From Paenibacillus sp. NFR01 (GTDB taxonomy: Bacteria > Bacillota > Bacilli > Paenibacillales > Paenibacillaceae), in NCBI RefSeq assembly GCF_900111565.1, contig NZ_FOIK01000011.1, positions 1-43,385 on the forward strand: a stretch of 43,385 bases of DNA, written 5' to 3'. The position numbers and the translations under genes were made by a program. The notes under the pieces are model-generated. The model made no database searches. It worked only from the letters and a program-made list of their open reading frames with translations, and was not told the origin of the DNA. Shown one piece after another: positions 31,249 through 38,382 of this stretch (position 1 is the stretch's first letter; each line of letters opens with the position of its first letter).

Positions 31249-33555
31249 TCACTCCGCTTCTGTCTGCTTCGGAACGTCCAGCTTTTCGCCGGCCGCCGGA
31301 AGTTTAATGGCCACAGTCGTACCGTGTCCATAATCGCTGTAAATCTCCAACAAGCCTTTATGCGCTTGAATGATCCGTTGGCTGATCATCAGTCCCAGAC
31401 CGGTACCGGTTTCCTTGTTCGTAAAGAACGGTTCGCCCAGCTTAGGCAGAATGTCTTCGGGAATCCCTTCGCCTTCATCGGAAATCTCGATCCAAATGGT
31501 ATCCCCGATATTTTTTTGCACCAGCGTAATTTTCCCGCCTTGCGGCATGGCCTCCATGGCATTCTTAACAATATTGATAAATACCTGCTTCAGCTGGTTC
31601 TCTTCACAGTGTACCCAAGCCGGCGTATCCGCAAAATTCGATTCGAATTCAATGCTGAACAAATGGGCTTGGCTGCCCAGCAGCGAGGTCACGTCCTTCA
31701 AGATATCGCGTACGTCCTTAAGCTGAAAGTGCACGGCTTGCGGTTTGGCTAAAATCAAAAACTCGCTTACAATCATATTGATCCGCTCCAGCTCGGAAAG
31801 CATCAGTTTCACATGCAGCGGAACCAGCAGTTGTTTCTCCTGCTGAAGCTGCAGAAAGCCCCGGAGCGTGGTGAGCGGATTGCGGATTTCATGAGCTACG
31901 CCCGCAGCCAGCTGGCCCACCGTGGTCAGCTTCTCGGAACGCCGCAGCAGCTCTTCCATCCGGTTACGTTCGGTAATGTCCCGCGATACATGAACGAATG
32001 CCTTCGGCAAGCCATCTTCGTCCCGGATAACCGAGCTGCTGACACTAACTTCGACAGCCGAGCCATCCTGCTTCAGCCGCAATGTCTCGACTGGTGGCAG
32101 CACCGCACCGTCTTTCAGTTGTTTCAGCCGCTCCTGCTCCTGCTCCTGCAGATCCTCCGGAACGAATTGCTGCAATTGCTCGGCTACATCCGCCGGCCCC
32201 CAACCAAACAGCCCTTCAAACGCCTTGTTGATACTGGTAATCCGGCCTTCCATATCAACCGTATGGATCGCATCGGAGGTTCCGTTAATGACCGATTCCA
32301 AATGCTCCTTGACCGCCCGGTTCTCTTCCAGCGTCTGTCCCAAGCGGTTCGTATGCTGCAGCAGATTTGAGCTCATCGCATTGATCCGCTGCGCCAGCTG
32401 ACTCAGCTCATCGCGGTTTTTAACTTCAAGAGGCGGTTCGAATTTGCCCCGGGCAACGTCATTAACCTTGGCCAGAATGGCCTGAATCGGGCGGGTTAGG
32501 ATACCGGCGAGTACATAGCTGCAGATCAGGAAGAGAATCAGCAAAAGCCCCGAGATCAACAAATTATGAATCAGCTCTGTTCGGATTACCGATGAAATAA
32601 CGAAATAATCCATAACAACGCCGATGACATAAGGCTCGCTTCCGGGATTACTGACCGGGATATAGCTTTTAAGTACTTTTTTGCCGCGCAGCTTCAGATC
32701 GAGCGTAACCGGCTCTCTCGAGTTCAGCGCTTGTCCAATCGCTGCCTTGTCTTTTTCAATATCGCCGAATACATATGAACCATATTTAATTGGACGATTT
32801 CGCAGCTTTGTGTTGGCACTGTCGCTGCCGTCGGAGGCCATGGTGGATGAGCCGAAGGTCTGCGGATTAAAACCCGTAATTTCAAGCAGCGCAGGATTGA
32901 CCTCCTGTGATCTTCTGACAATTTCGTCGGGCTGCATAATCTTTACGTAGTCGCTGACCGCGGTGCTGCGGATATACGGGTCGATGATGTAGTTGGCGGT
33001 TCCATCGTAATAATATCCCCATTTCTCGATGAACTCCGGGTTAGAGGTTGAATATTCAAACGGTCCGGACCAAAAATGCTCCATGCTCTCCCCTTGTCCG
33101 ACCGAAACCGGACGCACCGCAAGCAGATCCTGAAAGGCTTCATACCAGAAGCCCCAGCCTTTTGTGGAGAGGCCCAGCTCCTTGGGGTCGGAGGATTTAG
33201 CCACAACGATATCATCGTCGGTTTTTACGAGCAGCGAGATATTGGACACACCGTATTTGGAAGCAAGCGTTTCAAGCCGTTCGGCTGTGACATTGTTGAT
33301 ATCCGGATCCAGTTCCTCCGCTGCCAATATCGACGTTCGCCGTAAATTTTCCGCTATAATTCGCTGTACATATATAGAGCTGTAGCTGCTCTGTTCAACC
33401 GACACGGCAATCTGCATCGCCGTCAGTTTCATATTATTCACATTTTCTTTGCGAAGATTGCTCCTCGCGGCGTAAAGATTGAGTGTTAGGTTCAGACCCA
33501 TAATCAAGACGACCGAACCGAACAACATGGCGGATAACTTCCGTTTTATCGACAA
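31249..33555 (-). CDS. Membrane sensor histidine kinase, probable phosphorelay kinase
   Basis: A 768-residue kinase. Membrane helix 8-28, an extracellular sensor region of about 300 residues (Cache-like in layout), membrane helix about 327-352, HAMP about 353-405, PAS about 415-530, HisKA with H555 in VAHEIRNPLTTLRGFLQL, and HATPase with N665 (NIVKNAMEAM), D693-G695 and GTGLGL (717-722). The H-box with RNPLTTLRGFLQL is the type found in kinases that phosphorylate Spo0F. No response regulator is adjacent, so it is an orphan kinase; Spo0F at 10090-10476 is a likely partner. TTG start, about 10 nt after GAGAGGTG. Its upstream region adjoins a DnaA-box cluster. Confidence 0.9.
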   Translation of the reverse strand: MSIKRKLSAMLFGSVVLIMGLNLTLNLYAARSNLRKENVNNMKLTAMQIAVSVEQSSYSSIYVQRIIAENLRRTSILAAEELDPDINNVTAERLETLASKYGVSNISLLVKTDDDIVVAKSSDPKELGLSTKGWGFWYEAFQDLLAVRPVSVGQGESMEHFWSGPFEYSTSNPEFIEKWGYYYDGTANYIIDPYIRSTAVSDYVKIMQPDEIVRRSQEVNPALLEITGFNPQTFGSSTMASDGSDSANTKLRNRPIKYGSYVFGDIEKDKAAIGQALNSREPVTLDLKLRGKKVLKSYIPVSNPGSEPYVIGVVMDYFVISSVIRTELIHNLLISGLLLILFLICSYVLAGILTRPIQAILAKVNDVARGKFEPPLEVKNRDELSQLAQRINAMSSNLLQHTNRLGQTLEENRAVKEHLESVINGTSDAIHTVDMEGRITSINKAFEGLFGWGPADVAEQLQQFVPEDLQEQEQERLKQLKDGAVLPPVETLRLKQDGSAVEVSVSSSVIRDEDGLPKAFVHVSRDITERNRMEELLRRSEKLTTVGQLAAGVAHEIRNPLTTLRGFLQLQQEKQLLVPLHVKLMLSELERINMIVSEFLILAKPQAVHFQLKDVRDILKDVTSLLGSQAHLFSIEFESNFADTPAWVHCEENQLKQVFINIVKNAMEAMPQGGKITLVQKNIGDTIWIEISDEGEGIPEDILPKLGEPFFTNKETGTGLGLMISQRIIQAHKGLLEIYSDYGHGTTVAIKLPAAGEKLDVPKQTEAE

Positions 33556-33708
33556 CCTGCCTGTTCACCTCTCCCCCGCTGGTAAATCCTAGCGGCACAT
33601 CATCATTATCATACCTTCTGCCCATACATTTGAAAAGAACTTTCATCCTTGCAGAATTGGCGGTTTATATTGTGTTTTGTGGACGGTTTCTCTAAAATAA
33701 ATGAAGTG

Positions 33709-33802
33709 TCATCCACAATTTATGCACATGTGAACAGTGGACCAGTGGATAATGTGAATAACCCTGTGCATAAACCAGCACTTATCCACAGAGTTATAAA
33801 CA
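33709..33802. promoter_or_regulatory. DnaA-box cluster between the sensor kinase and tadA
   Basis: Four exact matches to TTATNCACA: 33720-33728 (+, TTATGCACA), 33753-33761 (-, TTATTCACA), 33765-33773 (-, TTATGCACA) and 33782-33790 (+, TTATCCACA). Three sites have one mismatch: 33709-33717 (+), 33744-33752 (-) and 33794-33802 (+). All lie in 95 bp in the divergent gap between the kinase and tadA. The rest of 33556-33708 shows no other clear element. This density is typical of origins and of DnaA-titration or DnaA-regulated sites. Confidence 0.8.
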
Positions 33803-33814
33803 ACTTGTTAAGAA

Positions 33815-33828
33815 CGAATGTTTGTTCG
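33815..33828. promoter_or_regulatory. Possible LexA (SOS) box before tadA
   Basis: CGAATGTTTGTTCG differs at one half-site base from the Bacillus LexA pattern CGAAC-N4-GTTCG, and lies in a wider dyad AACGAA/TTCGTT (33813-33830). It sits 34 nt before the proposed tadA start, between it and the DnaA boxes. It could also be an operator for another dimeric repressor. Confidence 0.3.
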
Positions 33829-33861
33829 TTGAATAAACAGGCTATGGAGAGGAAGATTGTT

Positions 33862-34371
33862 GTGATCATTGCTGCGTCCGCGCTGTCAGAAGATGAACGT
33901 GAAGTTCATGAAGCCTGGATGAAGGAGGCCATTGCGGAAGCACGCAAAGCGGAGGCACTGGGTGAGGTTCCGATTGGTGCCGTCGTCGTCCATGAGGGGA
34001 GAATCATCGGCAGAGGGTACAATTTACGGGAGACGACGCTTGACTCTACAGCCCATGCCGAAATGGTGGCCATTCGCGAAGCCAGCAGCTACCTCGGGGC
34101 CTGGCGGCTGCTGGAATGTTGTCTGTACGTAACCCTCGAGCCCTGCCCGATGTGCGCGGGAGCGATGGTCCAATCCCGTCTGCCTCTAACGGTCTACGGC
34201 ACTGCGGACCCTAAGGCGGGCTGCGTCGGCACGCTGATGAATTTACTGGATGAACCTCGGTTCAACCACCGTACCGGTGTAATTCAAGGGATTTTACAAG
34301 CCGAATGCGCAGAACTACTGACGAGCTTCTTCCGTAAGCTGCGCCAGAAACCCGGCAAATCAGAAGCGTAA
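33862..34371 (+). CDS. tadA: tRNA-specific adenosine-34 deaminase
   Basis: A 169-residue zinc deaminase that makes inosine at the wobble position of tRNA-Arg(ACG). Zinc ligands H65 (with catalytic E67, HAEM), C95 and C98 (PCPMC) are present. GEVPIGAVVV and GCVGTLMNLLDEPRFNH fit B. subtilis TadA well. GTG at 33862 is proposed because GAGAGGA lies just upstream and the length is right; the frame stays open upstream, including an ATG at 33844. A GNAT gene follows after 15 nt. In B. subtilis tadA lies next to scr-dnaX, but here it is 29 kb away and on the other strand. Confidence 0.93.
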   Translation: MIIAASALSEDEREVHEAWMKEAIAEARKAEALGEVPIGAVVVHEGRIIGRGYNLRETTLDSTAHAEMVAIREASSYLGAWRLLECCLYVTLEPCPMCAGAMVQSRLPLTVYGTADPKAGCVGTLMNLLDEPRFNHRTGVIQGILQAECAELLTSFFRKLRQKPGKSEA

Positions 34372-34386
34372 GGAGGCGATTCACCG

Positions 34387-34950
34387 ATGAATATTGAACT
34401 GCGAAATGCCGAGAAAGGGATTTATCTCTCCTTGCTCAAGCATACCGATGCCGAGTTGCTGCTGAAGCTGCGGTTACGCAACCTGGAGCACCATGCCCCG
34501 TATGAACCGAAACGCGAAAAGGATTATTTCACGGAAGAGGGACAGCGCCAGCTCCTCGCCGGCCGGGAAGAAGAAGCCCGGCAGGACCGGGCTTACATGT
34601 TTGGCATCTACCTGCTGGATGGACAGCTCATTGGGCAAATCACTTTATCCAATGTGGTTCGCGGTGCGGCCTGTTACGCGGATCTTGGGTACTTCATCGA
34701 TTATGCGGAGCAAGGAAAAGGATATACCAGCGCTGCCGCGCAGCTGGTTCTGGAATTCGCCTTCCGCTCTCTTGCATTGCACCGGGTTCAGGCAGCGATT
34801 CTGCTGCACAATGACCGCTCCCGCCGGGTGCTCGAAAAAAACGGCTTTCAGCCCGAGGGCATCGCGCGGCGCTACCTTAAGATCAACGGGGAATGGCAGG
34901 ATCATCGGATCTATGCAATTCTGGTCGATGATATGCCGCAGCAAGCTTAG
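34387..34950 (+). CDS. GNAT family N-acetyltransferase, RimJ/RimL-like
   Basis: A 187-residue acetyltransferase resembling the RimJ/RimL group, which acetylates protein or small-molecule amines. FGIYLLDGQLIGQITLSNVVRG, then YFIDYAEQGKGYTSAAAQLVLEFAF (acetyl-CoA loop, about 103-127) and AILLHNDRSRRVLEKNGFQPEG follow the family order. AAGGAGG lies before the ATG, 15 nt after tadA stops, so it is the second gene of a two-gene unit. The target is unknown. Confidence 0.88.
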   Translation: MNIELRNAEKGIYLSLLKHTDAELLLKLRLRNLEHHAPYEPKREKDYFTEEGQRQLLAGREEEARQDRAYMFGIYLLDGQLIGQITLSNVVRGAACYADLGYFIDYAEQGKGYTSAAAQLVLEFAFRSLALHRVQAAILLHNDRSRRVLEKNGFQPEGIARRYLKINGEWQDHRIYAILVDDMPQQA

Positions 34951-34970
34951 CCGGCTTATTGGACTCAAAC

Positions 34971-35012
34971 AAAAACTCCCGCACATGCCTGTCGGCATGG
35001 CGGGAGTTTTAT
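34971..35012. terminator. Bidirectional terminator between the GNAT and lipoprotein genes
   Basis: AAAACTCCCGC..CATGCC and GGCATG..GCGGGAGTTTT pair with one unpaired base and a 4-nt loop, between two converging genes. Confidence 0.9.
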
Positions 35013-35015
35013 ACG

Positions 35016-36125
35016 TTAATTAACGGTAGTTCCCAGGCTGCTCAGCGCTCCAAACTGCTGCTGAAGTTCCTCCATGGTCACAACCTCTTCATCTTTTGGA
35101 ATGCCCAAGGTAAAGGTCTGTTTCTCACCGATTTTGCTGTATTGGTTCGTTGCCGTGAGCTGCAGGCCCACATTCATGCCCTGTTCCGGATCGTTTACCG
35201 TCAGCTTGGTTTTGAAATCCTGATACACCGGATAATCGTTTTTATCGATCGCCGTGTTCAGTTCAAATTGATCCAGCTTCAGATATTTATCGAGATCAGC
35301 CAGCGATTCATCCAGCTTCGCTTTGGATTCCTCCGATTGCAGCTGCTCCTTCAGTTCGCCCAGCTGGCCCTCTTCCAGTTGCAGCATATCCTTGTATTCA
35401 TCCTTCTCCAGAATCTCCATGAGCTTCGGCAGCGCCTGATTCACAAAGATCGTCACGGCCTCTTTAACGTTATCCGGAGCAACCTGGAAGCGTACCACCT
35501 GCTTGGCTTTCACATCTTCCGGCAGTCCGGCATCCTTCGGGTCGACATTCTTGAAATATTTTTCTTGGTCATATTCCCCGAGCAGTGCATTCAGCAGCTC
35601 ATTCGAAAGTTTTTGCGCATCCTCGGGCTTCAGCGAATTCGCATTAAACTCGGTACCTTGCTGTTCCGCAAGCTCTTTAGGATCAATCTTCACGTATTTG
35701 CCAACCAGCGTTTCCGGTATCGGCAAGAACGGGATCGAAGGGACTTGGATATACAGGATTTCCCCGGTCATAATCATCGGCAGCGAAAAGGATATCGACA
35801 TCGAGCCCTTTAAATTCAGCCCCAGCGTGAGCTCCGTTTGCATCGGATCCGCCTGATGAACACCTTCTACGGTTATTTCGGCGCCTTTCAGCATGCTGAC
35901 AACCTGCCCAGTCGTTGAAGCCTGTTCATCGCTTGCATCGCCGGTGATCGTCAGATCGTTGATGGTCACTTTGCTTTTCATCGCATAGGATGTCATCGCC
36001 AGCGCCTTAGCCCCGGTCGATTGTAAGGCTTCTTTCGGAGCGGCCTCCTTGTTGCCGCAGCCCGGTAAAATTACCGCGGCCGTAAGCAGCATTGCCGCTG
36101 CTGAAAGTCCCCATTTTTTAAACAT
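35016..36125 (-). CDS. Putative lipoprotein of unknown function
   Basis: A 369-residue exported protein with a lipobox LPGC (lipidated Cys at 23) after a hydrophobic signal. The mature protein begins with beta-rich repeats of amphipathic strands (KVTINDLTITGD, GAEITVEGVHQADPMQTELTLGLNL), reminiscent of the open-barrel lipoproteins that bind lipids. A long charged helical stretch (about 245-285) and a final beta part follow. The family is not recognised with certainty. It is transcribed away from the sspP unit and ends at a shared terminator. Confidence 0.75.
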   Translation of the reverse strand: MFKKWGLSAAAMLLTAAVILPGCGNKEAAPKEALQSTGAKALAMTSYAMKSKVTINDLTITGDASDEQASTTGQVVSMLKGAEITVEGVHQADPMQTELTLGLNLKGSMSISFSLPMIMTGEILYIQVPSIPFLPIPETLVGKYVKIDPKELAEQQGTEFNANSLKPEDAQKLSNELLNALLGEYDQEKYFKNVDPKDAGLPEDVKAKQVVRFQVAPDNVKEAVTIFVNQALPKLMEILEKDEYKDMLQLEEGQLGELKEQLQSEESKAKLDESLADLDKYLKLDQFELNTAIDKNDYPVYQDFKTKLTVNDPEQGMNVGLQLTATNQYSKIGEKQTFTLGIPKDEEVVTMEELQQQFGALSSLGTTVN

Positions 36126-36227
36126 TGATACTCTCCTCTCCCATACCCAGAAGTCGTTATACTTAATGATAAACGATTTTACAGGTATGGGAAACCTTCA
36201 CAACAAAAAAAAGTGGCCAAGAATTTC

Positions 36228-36371
36228 CTATCCTTGCGGGTTATTGTGGTCGACATGGTTGGCCTGCTTCACTTTCTTGGAGCCGGAAAGCGGTGCAGGG
36301 CCGGAAGAATGATGTTCATTATGGGTCTTCTCTTGAACTCCGGGTACAGGCATGCTTTTGGGTTTGCTCAT
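36228..36371 (-). CDS. sspP: Small acid-soluble spore protein P family
   Basis: A 47-residue protein (start MSKPKSMPVPG, end DHNNPQG). The segment GPAPLSGSKKVKQANH (about 24-39) matches the signature of SspP, a minor spore-core protein made in the forespore. AGGAGG stands 8 nt before the ATG. It is rich in Lys, Asn, His and Pro, and has no aromatic residues. It begins 12 nt after the stop of the gene at 36384-36725, so the two are one transcription unit, probably driven by the sigma-G-like promoter at 36751-36780. Confidence 0.75.
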   Translation of the reverse strand: MSKPKSMPVPGVQEKTHNEHHSSGPAPLSGSKKVKQANHVDHNNPQG

Positions 36372-36383
36372 GATGTCAGCCTC

Positions 36384-36725
36384 CTATGGATTCGTTACGT
36401 CCTGCAGCGCCTGCGCGCACTCATGGATTTGTCTCGTATATTGCTGTGCCAGCAGTTGAACGGCTTCACTCCGCTCATCTGCATGCCACCCGCCCTGCTC
36501 TACGTCAATCAAATCGACGGCTACCTCCCGGCTATCCACATACGTGCAGCGGAAATCGAGCGCATATTCCTGATGGCCTGCAGCATTGAAATGGATTAAC
36601 AGGCTTTGATCATTCGCAGCGTCGCCTTGGACAGTGAAGCTGTCGCCGGTATTCATCAGTGCGGGCAATCTCTCCTGCCAGGCGGAGATCAGCTGCTCTT
36701 GGCTTACTTGCAATTCGCGGTTCAT
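36384..36725 (-). CDS. Hypothetical protein co-transcribed with sspP
   Basis: A 113-residue soluble protein that I do not recognise. It has an N-terminal helix (SQEQLISAWQERLPAL), a beta-rich middle (SFTVQGD, SLLIHFNAAGHQEYALDFRCTYVDSREVAVDLIDVEQ) and a C-terminal helix. ATG at 36725; AGGAGG is 12 nt upstream, which is a long spacing. The context (sspP immediately downstream and a sigma-G-like promoter) suggests a role in the forespore or spore. Confidence 0.65.
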   Translation of the reverse strand: MNRELQVSQEQLISAWQERLPALMNTGDSFTVQGDAANDQSLLIHFNAAGHQEYALDFRCTYVDSREVAVDLIDVEQGGWHADERSEAVQLLAQQYTRQIHECAQALQDVTNP

Positions 36726-36750
36726 CGTTAATATCAGCCTCCTTCTATAA

Positions 36751-36780
36751 TACATTGCGGAGAAAGGGGGCTTTTTATTC
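36751..36780 (-). promoter_or_regulatory. Possible sigma-G (forespore) promoter
   Basis: GAATA (36776-36780), 18-nt spacer, CAATGTA (36751-36757). This fits gMATR-N18-CATnnTA with one mismatch and would drive the hypothetical gene and sspP late in the forespore. Confidence 0.45.
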
Positions 36781-36811
36781 CCATTTGCCACTACACAGCT
36801 TGGAGTACAAC

Positions 36812-36839
36812 AAAAAAGCCGCCCCTCTCGGAACGGCTT
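36812..36839 (-). terminator. Terminator after tRNA-Ser
   Basis: AAGCCG and CGGCTT pair around a partly paired 12-nt region, followed by TTTTT on the minus strand, 18 nt past the tRNA 3' end. Confidence 0.75.
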
Positions 36840-36856
36840 GCATTCATCGTATAAAA

Positions 36857-36945
36857 TGGCGGAGAGGATGGGATTCGAACCCATGTGGGCTTGCACCCTA
36901 ACGGTTTTCAAGACCGCCCCGTTATGACCGCTTCGGTACCTCTCC
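36857..36945 (-). tRNA. trnS: tRNA-Ser(UGA)
   Basis: The minus strand folds as a class II tRNA. Acceptor stem GGAGAGG/CCTCTCC, anticodon loop CTTGAAA with anticodon TGA, a long variable arm, the T-loop GTTCGAATC, and discriminator G followed by an encoded CCA. It reads UCA and related UCN codons. It lies 65 nt past the serS stop, so the gene for the tRNA is next to the gene for its own synthetase, as in B. subtilis. Confidence 0.95.
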
Positions 36946-36974
36946 AGTGACTCAAAAATTCACGTGCACAAAGA

Positions 36975-37004
36975 ATTGTACCACAAAGTACAATCCCTAA
37001 GCAA
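36975..37004 (-). promoter_or_regulatory. Promoter of tRNA-Ser overlapping an inverted repeat
   Basis: TTGCTT (36999-37004), 18-nt spacer, TACAAT (36975-36980). The -10 is inside the 7-bp inverted repeat ATTGTAC/GTACAAT (36975-36981 and 36988-36994). The repeat may double as a weak serS terminator hairpin or as an operator. Confidence 0.6.
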
Positions 37005-37010
37005 CCGCTA

Positions 37011-38300
37011 TTATTGAGCGGCTTTTGGCGTAATCGCTGTTACATTGCCCATATACGGCTGCAGTACCTTCGGAATCAGGACGCTGCCGTCTTCCTGCTG
37101 GTAATTCTCCAGAATCGCCGCCACCGTACGACCTACGGCCAGTGCAGAGCCGTTGAGTGTATGTACGAACTCCGGCTTGGCTTTCGGTTCCTTACGGAAG
37201 CGGATATTGGCACGGCGTGCCTGGAAGTCTTCCGTATTCGAGCAGGAAGAGATCTCGCGGTACATACCACTTTCCGGCAACCAGACCTCCAAATCATACG
37301 TTTTGGCCGCAGTGAAGCCCATATCAGCGGTACACAGCGACAAGACACGATACGGGAGCTCCAGCAGCTGAAGCACGCGCTCGGCATCCTGCGTCATTTT
37401 CTCCAATTCCTCGTATGAGGTTTCCGGAGAAGTGATTTTGACCAGCTCGACCTTATTGAATTGATGCTGGCGAATCAGACCGCGGGTATCGCGGCCGGCT
37501 GAACCGGCTTCCGAACGGAAGCATGCGCTGTAAGCCACTTGGTATTTGGGCAGATCCGAAGCATTCAGAATCTCTTCACGGTAAAAATTCGTTACCGGCA
37601 CTTCAGCCGTCGGAATCAAATAATATTCCGTATCGCGCAGTTTGAACAAGTCCTCTTCGAACTTAGGCAGCTGTCCTGTACCGAACAAACTGTCTTTATT
37701 AACGATGTAGGGCGGCAGCATTTCTTCATAGTTATGCTCGCTGCTGTGCAGATCCATCATAAAATTAATCAGCGCGCGTTCCAGACGGGCACCCAGACCT
37801 TTATAGAACACAAATCGGGAGCCGGTTACCTTGGCAGCGGCTTCAAAATCAATGATGCCCAGCTGCTGGGCAACTTCCCAGTGCGATTTCGGCGTAAATC
37901 CGAATTCTCTTGGCTGAGACCAGCGGCGTACTTCCACGTTGTCCTCTTCCGATTTGCCAACCGGTACGGATTCATGGGGGATATTCGGGATGCTCATCGT
38001 CAGCTCGGCAATTTGCGTTTCGAGTTCGCGCACCTCGTCGTCCAGTTCCTTGATTCGGTCGGAAACGGTCCGCATTTCCACGATCAAATCTTCCGCAGGC
38101 TCGCCGTTCTTTTTCTTTTTCGCCACTTCCCCGGACACGGTGTTACGGCGATTTTTGAGTCCCTCGGTCTCTTGAAGCAGTTCTCTGCGGCGCAGATCAA
38201 GCTGCGGGAAGCCTGCGATCAGATCAAGCGACTTGCCGCGATGCGTAAGCGCCTCTTCCACTTTAGCAAAATCACTGCGCAATAGTTTTACATCCAGCAC
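37011..38300 (-). CDS. serS: Seryl-tRNA synthetase
   Basis: A 429-residue class II synthetase that charges tRNA-Ser. The N-terminal long coiled-coil arm (about 30-100, RRRELLQETEGLKNRRN...) binds the tRNA variable arm. Motif 2 (FRSEAGSAGRDTRGLIRQHQFNKVE) and motif 3 (NGSALAVGRTVAAILEN) of the catalytic domain are clear. GTG at 38300 (VLDVKLLRSDF) is chosen, 8 nt after AGGAGG; the open frame continues upstream without a good site. It is last in the pdxS-pdxT-serS run and precedes tRNA-Ser. No T-box precedes it. Confidence 0.96.
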   Translation of the reverse strand: MLDVKLLRSDFAKVEEALTHRGKSLDLIAGFPQLDLRRRELLQETEGLKNRRNTVSGEVAKKKKNGEPAEDLIVEMRTVSDRIKELDDEVRELETQIAELTMSIPNIPHESVPVGKSEEDNVEVRRWSQPREFGFTPKSHWEVAQQLGIIDFEAAAKVTGSRFVFYKGLGARLERALINFMMDLHSSEHNYEEMLPPYIVNKDSLFGTGQLPKFEEDLFKLRDTEYYLIPTAEVPVTNFYREEILNASDLPKYQVAYSACFRSEAGSAGRDTRGLIRQHQFNKVELVKITSPETSYEELEKMTQDAERVLQLLELPYRVLSLCTADMGFTAAKTYDLEVWLPESGMYREISSCSNTEDFQARRANIRFRKEPKAKPEFVHTLNGSALAVGRTVAAILENYQQEDGSVLIPKVLQPYMGNVTAITPKAAQ

Positions 38301-38328
38301 AACTTTTCCCTCCTGAAAACAGCCTAGA

Positions 38329-38360
38329 CTCTTTCCTTGCCGCGAGGCGGCACGAAAGAG
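38329..38360 (-). other. Strong hairpin between pdxT and serS
   Basis: CTCTTTC..GCCGC and GCGGC..GAAAGAG pair with a 3-nt loop and a small internal loop. No T-run follows, so it is not a standard terminator. It may stabilise or separate the pdxT and serS parts of the transcript. Confidence 0.5.
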
Positions 38361-38382
38361 CCAGGATGTTGTTATATACGAT

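Noticed and set aside
38301..38382. A T-box before serS
   Set aside because: The gap is only 82 nt and lacks the T-box sequence and specifier stem.
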